Source: Halorubrum lacusprofundi ATCC 49239 (lineage in GTDB: Archaea; Halobacteriota; Halobacteria; Halobacteriales; Haloferacaceae). From it: a stretch of 64,000 bases of DNA. This document shows positions 9,315 through 18,230 of this stretch, in pieces (within the stretch, counting starts at the first letter, position 1; every line of letters starts with the position of its first letter). The notes beneath the pieces were generated by a model, which worked only from the letters and a program-made list of their open reading frames with translations, was not told the origin of the DNA and did no database searches. The stretch covers positions 1,302,001-1,366,000 of the forward strand of contig NC_012029.1 in assembly GCF_000022205.1 (NCBI RefSeq), given 5' to 3'. The position numbers and the translations under genes are program-made.

Positions 9315-10043
9315 CTACTCCTCGGGCATCCACGCTGGCCGGGCCACCGTCGCGTTTCCGAACTCAGAAACGCCGTATCTCGTCTGCCGGGAGAACTCGT
9401 CGTTTCCTCTCGTGATGTTGAATTCCGCGATGTATCCCGTCTCAGTAACGACGACGTGCCCGGTCGCGTTATTGGCTGGAACGCGGATGGGGTCTCTGAT
9501 GCCGGTCACGTTGTACCTGACAGCTGTCGTCCCCTCAACGGTGACCGTCTCAGTCGCGTTTACATCGAGTTCCAACAGGGGTCGTTGCAGCTGCAACCGC
9601 TCGTGCGAGGCGACGCGAGCTTGTGTCCAATTTTCGTCGGGATTCCGATTCAGCTCTCCCGTCGTTCGATCGTACTCGAACACGCCCTCGGCGCTGAAGT
9701 AGTAGTGAACGTCACTACCGAATAGCGTATCGCTCCATCGCACTGAGGCGGTGCCGGCATCGGTGTCTACCGTTCTCACTGTCGTGCGATTGCTGTCCTC
9801 GTCGGTTATGCTCAACCGACTTCTGCGGGAGGTGTTGTTCACTGTCTCATCGTGCGTTTGCAGCGCAACGGAGAGATCTGCGATCTCCTCCTGTGACCAC
9901 CCCGATGGATACGAAAAATTCTCCACTGTCGGTTCGGGGGTCGGTTCCTGTTGGTCTGTGGCAGGCAACCCAGAACAGCCAGCCAAGAGGATGACAAGGG
10001 CCAGCGTTATCGCGGGGAGGGGGCCTCGGATCCGGCGGACCAT
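9315..10043 (-). CDS. Lipoprotein (DUF7537-like)
   Basis: 242 residues from MVRRIRGPLP. The N-terminus has a basic n-region, a hydrophobic core and the lipobox LAGCSG (Cys23), so it is an exported, lipid-anchored protein. The mature part is beta-rich and acidic, with repeated patterns such as YYFSAEGVFEYDRTTGELN and TVEGTTAVRYNVTGI. These resemble haloarchaeal DUF7537/LolA-like lipoproteins. The Thr/Pro/Glu spacer after the lipobox is typical. Codon use is less GC3-biased than in the neighbours. The function is unknown. Confidence 0.82.
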   Translation of the reverse strand: MVRRIRGPLPAITLALVILLAGCSGLPATDQQEPTPEPTVENFSYPSGWSQEEIADLSVALQTHDETVNNTSRRSRLSITDEDSNRTTVRTVDTDAGTASVRWSDTLFGSDVHYYFSAEGVFEYDRTTGELNRNPDENWTQARVASHERLQLQRPLLELDVNATETVTVEGTTAVRYNVTGIRDPIRVPANNATGHVVVTETGYIAEFNITRGNDEFSRQTRYGVSEFGNATVARPAWMPEE

Positions 10044-10151
10044 ACCAACACTGACTGGCGTCCGGTGAAGATGTTTGTGGCTACTCTCGCCGCGCAAGCG
10101 ACGATGCCGACCACGGAAACGTTCAATTCGGCGGGTGGCCTACCGGGGCGT

Positions 10152-10587
10152 ATGGAGGCGACAGCCACGAAACCGGAGCAGAGTCCCGATCGAACCGAGG
10201 TGGCAGGCGCCCGTCCCTGAGGTCGTCGGCGTCGACATCAGCGGCCGCCACGAGGAGGCGGGTGAGTACCTGATGGTCGCGGCCGCGGTCCACGCGCGGA
10301 TCGACGCAACCCGAATCCGATCGGTCGAGGGGGTGGGCTTCGCCGCCGTGCGCGGAGGGCCGACCCTCGATGCGACCGTCGCACTCACGGCCGAGGCGGT
10401 CGGGAACCTCCCGGAGCCGCCGGACGGACCGATCGTCGCGGAGGGCGGTGAGTTCTACGAGGAGCCGGCCGGGCGAGTGGGACTGAGCTTCCAACCCGAG
10501 TTTAAATACGTCGAGAGCATAGGGGAACGCGAAACAGTGCAGGCAGCACACCACGCCGCGTACGCCGCTCGCGATCTCCTGTTATGA
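10152..10587 (+). pseudogene. DUF2209-like gene with apparent +1 frameshift near its 5' end
   Basis: The conserved body (VPEVVGVDISGRHEEAGEY through YVESIGERETVQAAHHAAYAARDLLL) resembles archaeal DUF2209 proteins, but its frame has no plausible start: upstream codons are Arg-rich shadow sequence without ATG/GTG/TTG. A good start (MEATATKPEQSPDRTEVAGA) lies in the other frame and stops at 10220. Removing one C from the CCC run at 10210-10212 joins the two into a 144-residue protein. The stop overlaps the hflX ATG (ATGA), showing an operon. This could be a base-calling error, a real mutation or recoding. Confidence 0.7.
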
Positions 10588-11933
10588 CCGGGAGCGTCGA
10601 GGGGCGGGACACCGACACCGAGCCGACCGCCGCCGAGCGGCGCGCGGTCGTCGCCAAGCGCGTCGAGTCCGGATCCGCGGACTTGACGGAGATCACCCAA
10701 CTCGCGGCCGCCGCGGGCTACGACGTGGTCGGCGAACTCACCCAGACTCGCACCGAGGACGCCGCGTTCATGTTCGGAGAAGGGAAGGTCGCGGAGCTCC
10801 GCGATCTGGTCCGCCGGACCGACGCCAACGCCGTGATCATCGACAACGACGTTGGGCCGTACCAGACGTTCAACATCGGCGGCGAGCTTCCCGAGGGCGT
10901 CGAGGTGATCGACCGGTTCGCGCTCATCCTCGAGATATTCGGACAGCGCGCCAACACCCGGAAGGCCCAGCTCCAAGTCGAACTCGCGGAGCTGCGGTAC
11001 GAACTCCCGCGCGCCGAGGCGAAGGCGAGCCTCGCGAAGCGCGACGAGCGGCCCGGGTTCATGGGACTCGGCGAGTACGACGAGAGCGTCGAGCGCGACA
11101 TCAAACGCCAGATATCGGAGATCCGCGACGAGCTGGCGTCGATCGCGGAGAAGGAGGAGGCGCGCCGCGAACAGCGCCGCGACTCAGGGTTCGATCTGGT
11201 CGCGCTCGCGGGCTACACCAACGCCGGCAAGTCGACGCTGATGCGGCGGCTCGCCGCCGAGATTGACGTCGACGAGAACGCCGAGCGCCACCCCGACCTC
11301 GACACGACCGCCGAGTCCCAAGACATGCTGTTCACCACTCTCGGGACGACCACCCGCCGGGCAGAGATGGAAAAGCGCGATGTCCTCCTCACCGACACGG
11401 TCGGATTCATCGCTGATCTCCCCCACTGGCTGGTGGAGTCGTTCGAGTCGACGCTCGATTCGGTGTACCGCGCCGACCTTGTACTACTCGTCGTCGACGC
11501 CAGCGAGCCCGTCGAAACAATGCGCGAGAAGCTCGTTACGAGCCACGACACCCTCTACGAGCGCAACGAGGCGCCGGTCGTCACCGTGTTCAACAAGGTC
11601 GACCGGCTGGCGCCGGGCGAGCTGGCGGACAAGCGCGCCGCGCTCTCGGGTGTCGCGCCAGATCCCGTCGCCGTTTCGGCAAAAACGAGCGCCGGCGTCG
11701 CGGAGCTCCGCGACCGCGTCGAGGCGGAGCTACCGGACTGGGAGCGCGAGCGGCTCGTCCTCCCCCTCTCCGACGACGCGATGAGCCTCGTCTCGTGGAT
11801 CCACGACCACGGCCACGTCGAGGCGGAGACGTACGCGGACGATCAAGTCACCCTCGACTTCGAGGCGAAGCCGTCGATCGTGGCGCGCGCTCGGTCGAAA
11901 GCGGCCGGGCTCGCGCCCGCAGGGTCGACGTAG
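10584..11933 (+). CDS. hflX: GTPase HflX
   Basis: 449 residues. The N-terminal HflX domain includes DAVIIDNDVGPYQ-like and ANTRKAQLQVELAELRYELPR segments. The G domain follows with G1 GYTNAGKST, a DTVGFI switch II motif, NKVD (G4) and SAKT (G5). HflX binds the large ribosomal subunit and rescues or splits stalled ribosomes, with GTP hydrolysis. It starts inside the stop of the DUF2209-like gene, so the two are translationally coupled. Confidence 0.95.
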   Translation: MTGSVEGRDTDTEPTAAERRAVVAKRVESGSADLTEITQLAAAAGYDVVGELTQTRTEDAAFMFGEGKVAELRDLVRRTDANAVIIDNDVGPYQTFNIGGELPEGVEVIDRFALILEIFGQRANTRKAQLQVELAELRYELPRAEAKASLAKRDERPGFMGLGEYDESVERDIKRQISEIRDELASIAEKEEARREQRRDSGFDLVALAGYTNAGKSTLMRRLAAEIDVDENAERHPDLDTTAESQDMLFTTLGTTTRRAEMEKRDVLLTDTVGFIADLPHWLVESFESTLDSVYRADLVLLVVDASEPVETMREKLVTSHDTLYERNEAPVVTVFNKVDRLAPGELADKRAALSGVAPDPVAVSAKTSAGVAELRDRVEAELPDWERERLVLPLSDDAMSLVSWIHDHGHVEAETYADDQVTLDFEAKPSIVARARSKAAGLAPAGST

Positions 11934-11995
11934 GCTCCTCCCGCACGCCGGAGTTTCGGACAAAGTATACGTTCCTTCGCTTGCGTGGTAGTATC

Positions 11996-13954
11996 ATGGA
12001 TTACGCCGGAGTTGACGGCCGGCGGACGAACGGGCTCGAAGACGGCGACGACGCCGTCGAGCCGCCGGCCGGGTTCAGCGATCGGGCCGTCGCCAGCGAC
12101 GCGGGACTGTACGAGGCCTTCGCCGAGGAAGGACCTGAGGCGTGGCGCCGCGCCGCCGACCTGCTCGACTGGGAGCGTCCCTCCGAGACCGTCCTCGACG
12201 ACAGCGATCCGCCCTTCTACGAGTGGTTTCCGGACGGGCGGCTCAACGCCGCGGCCAACTGCGTCGACCGCCACCTCGACGAGCGCCGGAACCAGCTCGC
12301 GATCCGCTGGTTCGGCAAGCGCGGAGAGCGCCGGTCGTACACCTATCTCGACCTCCACCGCGAAGTGAACGCGCTCGCGGCCGGCCTCCGCGATCTGGGG
12401 GTCGAAGAGGACGACGTGGTGACGCTGTACCTCCCGATGGTTCCCGAACTGCCGATCGCGATGCTGGCGTGTGCCCGGATCGGGGCGCCTCATAACGTCG
12501 TCTTCGCGGGGCTGTCGGCGGAGGCGCTCGCGACCCGGATCGACGCCGCCGACTCGGAGTACCTCGTCACCTGCGACGGCTACTATCGCCGTGAGGACGC
12601 GTTCAACCAGAAGTCGAAGGCGGACAACGCCCGACTCCGGGCCGACGTCGACCTGTCCGAGACGGTGGTCGTCGACCGGCTCGGCGACGCGCTCGACGTG
12701 CCGCTGGGCGACGACGAACACGAGTACGAGGCGATCGTGGACGCACACGACGGAGAGACCGTCGAGCCGGTCGCGCGCGACGCCACCGACCTCCTCTTCG
12801 TGATGTACACCTCCGGGACCACGGGTCGTCCGAAAGGCGTCGAGCACGCGACCGGGGGGTACCTCTCGCACGTCGCGTGGACGACCCGGAACGTGCTCGA
12901 CGTGCGCCCCGACGACACCTACTGGTGTGCGGCCGACATCGGCTGGATCACGGGGCACTCCTACGGCGTGTACGGTCCCCTCTCCGTCGGGACCACGACC
13001 CTCCTCTACGAGGGGTCACCCGACTACCCCGACCGCGACCGCGTGTGGGACCTGATCGAGCGCAACGCCGTCAGCGTCTTTTACACCTCGCCGACCGCGA
13101 TTCGCTCGTTTATGAAGTGGGGCGCGGAGTACCCCGAGGCCCACGACCTGTCGTCGATCCGCCTGTTGGGGACCGTCGGCGAGTCGATCACTCCGAAGGC
13201 GTGGCACTGGTACCGCAAGCACGTCGGCGGAGGCGAGGCGCCGATCGTCGACACGTGGTGGCAGACCGAGACGGGCGCCATCTCCCTCGCGACCCTGCCG
13301 GGGATCACGCCGATGAAACCCGGCAAGGTCGGCCCGCCGCTGCCGGGGATCGACGCGCGCGTCGTCGACGAGGACGGCGATCCGGTCGAGCCCGGCGAGC
13401 CGGGGTACCTCACGATCGCCGCTCCGTGGCCCGGCATGCTCCGCGGGCTCCGCGAGGGCGACGAGCGGTACCGCCGGGAGTACTGGCTGGAGGGCGACGA
13501 CGGGTGGCGGTACCGCACCGGCGACGGCGCCACCGTCGACGAGGACGGCTACGTGACGATCCTCGGCCGCGTCGACGACGTGATCAACGTCCGGACGCAC
13601 CGATTCAACACCGCGGAGCTGGAGTCAGCCATCGTCGGGGCCGACGGCGTCACCGAGGCCGCGGTCGTCGGCGACGACGACGGGAAGATCGTCGCGTACG
13701 TGACGACTCGGGGCGACATCGACCCCGATGAATCCCTCCGCGAGACGATCGGCGAGCGGCTGGCGCAGGCGGTCGGCGACGTGGCGCGCCCCGACCGGAT
13801 CGTGTTCACCCCTGACCTCCCGAAGACGCGGTCCGGGAAGATCATGCGCCGCCTTCTGGAGGACATCGCGCGCGGTGACGAGTTTGGCGACGTGAGCGCC
13901 CTCCGCAACCCCGAGGTCGTCGGCGAGATCGAGTCGGCGGTTCGCGAGGAGTAA
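11996..13954 (+). CDS. Acetate-CoA ligase paralogue 1 (AMP-forming acyl-CoA synthetase)
   Basis: 652 residues from MDYAGVDGRR. It has the N-terminal ACAS segment (ADLLDWERP, DSDPPFYEWFPDGRLNAAANCVDRH), the P-loop YTSGTTGRPKGVEH, VDTWWQTETGA including the tryptophan that limits the acyl pocket in acetyl-CoA synthetases, and the C-terminal PKTRSGKIMRR with the adenylation lysine. The A8 hinge reads DDVINVRTHRFNTAELE, whereas its paralogue has the canonical NVSGHRLGTMEIE, so kinetics or acyl substrate may differ. It heads the acetate island, directly upstream of the Bat-type regulator. Confidence 0.9.
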   Translation: MDYAGVDGRRTNGLEDGDDAVEPPAGFSDRAVASDAGLYEAFAEEGPEAWRRAADLLDWERPSETVLDDSDPPFYEWFPDGRLNAAANCVDRHLDERRNQLAIRWFGKRGERRSYTYLDLHREVNALAAGLRDLGVEEDDVVTLYLPMVPELPIAMLACARIGAPHNVVFAGLSAEALATRIDAADSEYLVTCDGYYRREDAFNQKSKADNARLRADVDLSETVVVDRLGDALDVPLGDDEHEYEAIVDAHDGETVEPVARDATDLLFVMYTSGTTGRPKGVEHATGGYLSHVAWTTRNVLDVRPDDTYWCAADIGWITGHSYGVYGPLSVGTTTLLYEGSPDYPDRDRVWDLIERNAVSVFYTSPTAIRSFMKWGAEYPEAHDLSSIRLLGTVGESITPKAWHWYRKHVGGGEAPIVDTWWQTETGAISLATLPGITPMKPGKVGPPLPGIDARVVDEDGDPVEPGEPGYLTIAAPWPGMLRGLREGDERYRREYWLEGDDGWRYRTGDGATVDEDGYVTILGRVDDVINVRTHRFNTAELESAIVGADGVTEAAVVGDDDGKIVAYVTTRGDIDPDESLRETIGERLAQAVGDVARPDRIVFTPDLPKTRSGKIMRRLLEDIARGDEFGDVSALRNPEVVGEIESAVREE

Positions 13955-14096
13955 TCACGAGCGCCTGTGGGACCACGTCGCGTGGGGCGTTGCCGAGACG
14001 GGGTGAGCCGGCCAGCACGATAGCGGACCTGCGTTCACAAGGGGATCCGGTGATAGATTTTCGCCTTCAAATACATCCCCGAAATCGATTCGTGGG

Positions 14097-14182
14097 TTTC
14101 GGGGGAAAGAATGATGGAGAGACGATGGCAAAGAAACGAAATCGAACTAATTGAGTCGGTTATAGCCTTTTCGGGGGAAAGA
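14097..14182. promoter_or_regulatory. Repeated 14-bp motif upstream of the Bat-type gene
   Basis: TTTCGGGGGAAAGA occurs identically at 14097-14110 and 14169-14182, 72 bp apart, with an inverted partial copy CCCCGAAA at 14077-14084. The second copy abuts the TATA-like GATTTATTTC, about 30 bp before the chosen start. The layout suggests operator sites, possibly for autoregulation. Confidence 0.45.
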
Positions 14183-14215
14183 TTTATTTCGTTTTTCTAA
14201 GTGTATACGAAACGA

Positions 14216-16012
14216 ATGGTCGAGGGACTTGACGCCGAGGAGTATGAGGCGCTCGTGACCGGGGCGGAGACGTACCGCGCCGCGCTGGTCGTCCGTCTCG
14301 GCGGCGAGGCGGGGCTCCGAACTGGCGAGATTACGTGCGTCACCCCGGGACACCTCCGTGAGACGGAAGGCGACGCGGATCTCTCCCTCCTCGCGGTTCC
14401 ATCGGACGACACGGAAGGGGAAACCAAAGCGGGCGACGATCCCGAGACGGAGGGCGCACCACGGGACCACAGCGGGATCGACCGCGAAACGGCGATTCCG
14501 GCGTCACTGGCAGCCGAGCTGCGGCGGTACGCAGAGAGCGCCGACCTCCGCGAGTCGGAGCCATTCGTCGACGTGTCGCCCCGCCGCGTCCAGATGATCG
14601 TGAGCGAGACCGCAGAGCACGCGGCCGCGCGGACCGACGGCCTCGTCGACCCCGACGTGACCCCGCGAGATCTCCGACGGACCTTCGCGCGACGACTCCT
14701 CGTCGACCGCGGCGTCGACCCCCACGCGGTTCGCGAGGCCGGCGGCTGGGAGACGATGGCGACGCTCGACGGTTACCTCGGGGCGCTCGACGGGGACGCA
14801 ATCGCCGAGGCGATCGCCGGCGATCGGGCCGGGTCCTCGGACGGACCGGCGGCAGAATCTGCGCCCACCACCCTTGGCGGGTTCGAGGCGCTCGCCGACG
14901 GAGACGACCGGAAGACGCCCCTCGCGACGGTTCCCGGCGGCGTAGTTGAGGCCGATCGCTGGGCCGAGGCGTGGGTCGCCCGCGGGATGGGGGACCGAGA
15001 CCGCGTCGAGATCGCGGGCGCGGCCGGGGCCGACCGAGAGACCCTCGTCGATCGCGGTGCGACCGCCGACGGTCCGTGTCGTGACGCGGTCGAGGCGGGA
15101 GAGCCGGTCGCGACCGAGGGATCGCCCGCGACCGCGGGTCGACCGGCGATCGCGGTTCCCGTTCGGTACCGCGACGTGACGCACGGCGCGCTGTGCGTCG
15201 TTGCCGGCGGAGAGCCGCCAGTCTCTCCCGTCTCGCCGGCCGAGCGCCGGGAGATCGCGGCGCTCGGCCGGTGCCTCGGGTGGGCCGTGACTGCGGGGCG
15301 CTGGCGCGACCTGCTCCACTCCGACGCGGTGACCGAGGTGGAGTTCCACACCGGCGACGAGGGTGCGTTCCTCTCCCGCGCGAGCGCGGCGCTCGGCTGT
15401 CGGATCGATCTGGCCTCGACGGTGGCGGTCGACGACGACGCCTCTCGCTTCTACCTCTCCGTCGAAGGGGCGCGCCCGCAGGCGCTGGCCGACGCAGTCG
15501 CGGGTGCGTCCGGCGTCTCGGATCTCCGCGTGATCGAGACCCGAGAAGACGGTTGCGACGTGTCCGTGCGCGTGGAGGGCGGGTCGGCGGTCCGAGCGCT
15601 CACCGAGCACGGCGCGACCGTTCGCGACGCGACCGCGGAGGACGGGCGGGTCAGGGTCGTCGCAGACCTTCCGGAAGGCGCCGATGTCCGCCCCGTCGCC
15701 GACGGGTTCCGGGCTACCTTCGCCGACGCGCGACTCGCGAGCAAGGAGTCTGTCGCGCGGCCGGCCCGTAGCGAGGACTCGTTGCGAGACGGAGTCGCGG
15801 AACGGTTCACCGACCGCCAGTGGGCCGCGCTGTCGGCTGCGTACCACGGCGGATATTTCGACTGGCCGCGCGGGAGCACCGCCGAGGAGGTCGCCGACGC
15901 CATGGACGTCTCCTCGCCGACGTTTCACAATCACCTCCGGAAGGCCCAACGCAGACTGCTCGACGAGCTCTTCGAGGACGGCCGGCGGGCCCGTCGCCTC
16001 GATCAGGGGTGA
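14216..16012 (+). CDS. Bat-type (HTH_10) regulator with N-terminal tyrosine-recombinase-like domain
   Basis: 598 residues from the ATG reading MVEGLDAEEY; a GTG five codons upstream is also possible, but the TATA spacing favours the ATG as leaderless. Residues about 10-195 resemble a tyrosine recombinase catalytic domain: GLRTGEI (Arg35), TPRDLRRTFARRLL (Arg154; the usual His of HxxR is Arg151), AGGWETMATLDGYLG (Trp178, Tyr187). Residues about 230-365 are GAF-like, and about 540-595 are the Bat HTH (FTDRQWAALSAAYHGGYFDWPRG ... SSPTFHNHLRKAQRRLL). It sits between two acs genes, so control of acetate activation is likely. The recombinase part probably binds DNA without cutting. Confidence 0.82.
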   Translation: MVEGLDAEEYEALVTGAETYRAALVVRLGGEAGLRTGEITCVTPGHLRETEGDADLSLLAVPSDDTEGETKAGDDPETEGAPRDHSGIDRETAIPASLAAELRRYAESADLRESEPFVDVSPRRVQMIVSETAEHAAARTDGLVDPDVTPRDLRRTFARRLLVDRGVDPHAVREAGGWETMATLDGYLGALDGDAIAEAIAGDRAGSSDGPAAESAPTTLGGFEALADGDDRKTPLATVPGGVVEADRWAEAWVARGMGDRDRVEIAGAAGADRETLVDRGATADGPCRDAVEAGEPVATEGSPATAGRPAIAVPVRYRDVTHGALCVVAGGEPPVSPVSPAERREIAALGRCLGWAVTAGRWRDLLHSDAVTEVEFHTGDEGAFLSRASAALGCRIDLASTVAVDDDASRFYLSVEGARPQALADAVAGASGVSDLRVIETREDGCDVSVRVEGGSAVRALTEHGATVRDATAEDGRVRVVADLPEGADVRPVADGFRATFADARLASKESVARPARSEDSLRDGVAERFTDRQWAALSAAYHGGYFDWPRGSTAEEVADAMDVSSPTFHNHLRKAQRRLLDELFEDGRRARRLDQG

Positions 16013-16056
16013 ATTAGCCCAGAGCGATTGGAACCCTCCAAATCGCAGGCCAAATC

Positions 16057-16073
16057 TATCACGATTTTTCGTA
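16057..16073. promoter_or_regulatory. TATCACGAT-N4-CGTA motif upstream of acs2
   Basis: TATCACGAT followed by TTTT and CGTA lies about 15 bp upstream of the TATA-like TTTATAT of acs2. An almost identical arrangement precedes the symporter genes at 18181-18198. This suggests a shared activator or repressor site. Confidence 0.45.
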
Positions 16074-16121
16074 TTTAGCGCCAGCGTTTATATGGTGAGA
16101 TCGGTTGGGTATGCCCGTACC

Positions 16122-18116
16122 ATGACAGAGGGAGACGGTCAACTTGAAGCGAGATTAGCAGAGCAGGAGGTGTTCGAGCCGCCGGAGTCCTTCGTTGAGC
16201 AGGCGAACGTCTCGGATTCCGGCGTCTACGACGAGTTCGAGGAGAACTGGCCAGAGTGCTGGGAGGGGGCGGCTGACCTGCTCGACTGGGAATCCGACTA
16301 CGACCAGGTGCTCGACGACAGCAACCCTCCCTTCTACGAGTGGTTCACGGGCGGCGAGCTGAACGCGTCGGCCAACTGCCTCGACCGACACCTCGACGAC
16401 CGCGGCGACGAGGTCGCCATCGAGTGGATCGGTGAGCCCGTCGACGAGGACGACCGGTCGTACACCTACGCGGAGCTGCACCGCGAGGTAAACGAGTTCG
16501 CGGCCGCGCTCCGCGATCAGGGCGTCGAGGAGGACGACGTGGTGACGATGTACATGCCGATGATTCCGGAGCTGCCGATCGCGATGCTGGCGTGCGCCCG
16601 AATCGGCGCGCCCCACAGCGTCGTGTTCGCCGGATTCTCGGCGGACGCGCTCGCGACGCGGATGAACTCCGCGGAGTCGGAGTACCTCGTCACCTGCGAC
16701 GGCTACTACCGCCGCGGCGATCCCCTCGACCACCTCGACAAGGCGAACCAAGGGCTCGCGGGCGTCGAGCACGACACGACCACGGTCGTCGTCGACCGGC
16801 TCGGCCCGAACGGCGACGACTTCGGCCACGACCTAGGCGACGATCAGATCGACTACGGCGACCTCGTCGCGGACCACGAGGGCGCCGAGGTCGACCCGGT
16901 CACGCGCGACGCCGAGGACATGCTGTTCCTGATGTACACCTCGGGAACGACCGGGAAGCCGAAGGGCGTGAAACACACGACCGGGGGCTATCTCTCGTGG
17001 GTATCGTGGACCTCGCAGTCGGTCCTCGATATCAAGCCGGATGACACGTACTTCTGTTCGGCCGACATCGGCTGGATCACGGGTCACTCGTACATCGTCT
17101 ACGGGCCGCTCTCGCTCGGGACGACGACGATGATGTACGAGGGGACGCCCGATCACCCGGAGCGCGATCGCCTCTGGGAGATCGTCGACGAGTACGACGC
17201 GACCCAACTGTACACCGCACCCACCGCGATCCGCGCGTTCATGAAGTGGGGCGCGAAGTACCCCGACGCCCACGACCTCTCCTCGCTGCGGCTGCTCGGC
17301 ACGGTCGGCGAGCCGATCAATCCGCGCGCGTGGAAGTGGTACTACAAGCACATCGGCGACGAGGAGTGCCCGATCGTCGACACGTGGTGGCAGACCGAGA
17401 CCGGCGGGATGATGATCACGACGCTGCCCGGGATCAAGGATATGAAACCGGGCGCCGCGGGGCCGCCGCTCCCGGGCCTCGACGTACAGATCCTCGACAC
17501 GCTCGGCGACGAGGTCGAGCCGGGGAAGGCCGGCTACCTCACGGTACAGAAACCGTGGCCCGGCATGCTCCGGACGCTGTACAACAACGACGAGCGCTAC
17601 ATCGACGAGTACTGGGCGGAGTACTCCGACACCGACAGCGACGATCCCGACGACTGGGTGTACTTCCCGGAGGACGGCGCCAAGATCGACGAGGACGGGT
17701 ACATCACCGTTCTCGGCCGCGTCGACGACGTGCTCAACGTCTCGGGCCACCGGCTGGGGACGATGGAGATCGAGTCCGCCATCGTCGGCGTCGAGGGCGT
17801 CGCCGAGGCGGCCGTCGTCGGCGGCAACCACGACATCAAAGGTGAGGCCGTCTACGCGTACGTGACCACCGAGGACGGGTACGAGGGCAACGACGAGCTC
17901 CGCGACGCGATCATCACGGGCGTCGAAGACGCCATCGGCCCGATCGCCCGGCCGGAGCAGGTCGTGTTCACGCCCGACCTGCCGAAGACCCGATCCGGAA
18001 AGATCATGCGCCGCCTGCTTGAGAACATCGCCGACGGGGAAGAGCTGGGTAATACCAGCACGCTCCGGAACCCGGAGATCGTCGAAGAGATCCAGCAGAA
18101 GGCCAAGGGCGAGTAG
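16122..18116 (+). CDS. acs: Acetate-CoA ligase paralogue 2 (acetyl-CoA synthetase)
   Basis: 664 residues from MTEGDGQLEA; the TATA-like TTTATAT about 31 bp upstream supports this start with little or no leader. It has P-loop YTSGTTGKPKGVKHTTGG, acetate-pocket VDTWWQTETGG, canonical hinge RVDDVLNVSGHRLGTMEIE and C-terminal PKTRSGKIMRR. It forms acetyl-CoA from acetate, ATP and CoA through acetyl-AMP. It is followed by the DUF4212/ActP symporter pair, giving uptake plus activation. It differs from paralogue 1 in the hinge and in an insert around residues 500-520. Confidence 0.94.
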   Translation: MTEGDGQLEARLAEQEVFEPPESFVEQANVSDSGVYDEFEENWPECWEGAADLLDWESDYDQVLDDSNPPFYEWFTGGELNASANCLDRHLDDRGDEVAIEWIGEPVDEDDRSYTYAELHREVNEFAAALRDQGVEEDDVVTMYMPMIPELPIAMLACARIGAPHSVVFAGFSADALATRMNSAESEYLVTCDGYYRRGDPLDHLDKANQGLAGVEHDTTTVVVDRLGPNGDDFGHDLGDDQIDYGDLVADHEGAEVDPVTRDAEDMLFLMYTSGTTGKPKGVKHTTGGYLSWVSWTSQSVLDIKPDDTYFCSADIGWITGHSYIVYGPLSLGTTTMMYEGTPDHPERDRLWEIVDEYDATQLYTAPTAIRAFMKWGAKYPDAHDLSSLRLLGTVGEPINPRAWKWYYKHIGDEECPIVDTWWQTETGGMMITTLPGIKDMKPGAAGPPLPGLDVQILDTLGDEVEPGKAGYLTVQKPWPGMLRTLYNNDERYIDEYWAEYSDTDSDDPDDWVYFPEDGAKIDEDGYITVLGRVDDVLNVSGHRLGTMEIESAIVGVEGVAEAAVVGGNHDIKGEAVYAYVTTEDGYEGNDELRDAIITGVEDAIGPIARPEQVVFTPDLPKTRSGKIMRRLLENIADGEELGNTSTLRNPEIVEEIQQKAKGE

Positions 18117-18180
18117 CCGAACGGCGGCTCCGTTTTCGAGGTGCCAGACGAGAGACGAAGCGCGCGGCACCACGAATAAA

Positions 18181-18198
18181 TATCACGATAAAATCGTA
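18181..18198. promoter_or_regulatory. TATCACGAT-N5-CGTA motif upstream of the symporter operon
   Basis: TATCACGAT, AAAAT, CGTA; a further related CCACGATAATA follows at 18208-18218. It lies immediately upstream of the TATA-like AAATATACC, whose spacing to the DUF4212 ATG (about 27 bp) indicates a leaderless transcript. It matches the motif upstream of acs2. Confidence 0.45.
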
Positions 18199-18230
18199 CA
18201 AATATACCACGATAATACACACCACAACAC

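Noticed and set aside
12877-13731. 284-codon plus-strand frame inside acs paralogue 1
   Set aside because: Shadow frame dominated by Arg; no independent motifs.
14216-14800. A free-standing integrase gene or attachment site near 14.2-14.8 kb
   Set aside because: The recombinase-like domain is continuous with the GAF/Bat regulator, a catalytic His is replaced, and no flanking att duplication or tRNA is seen.
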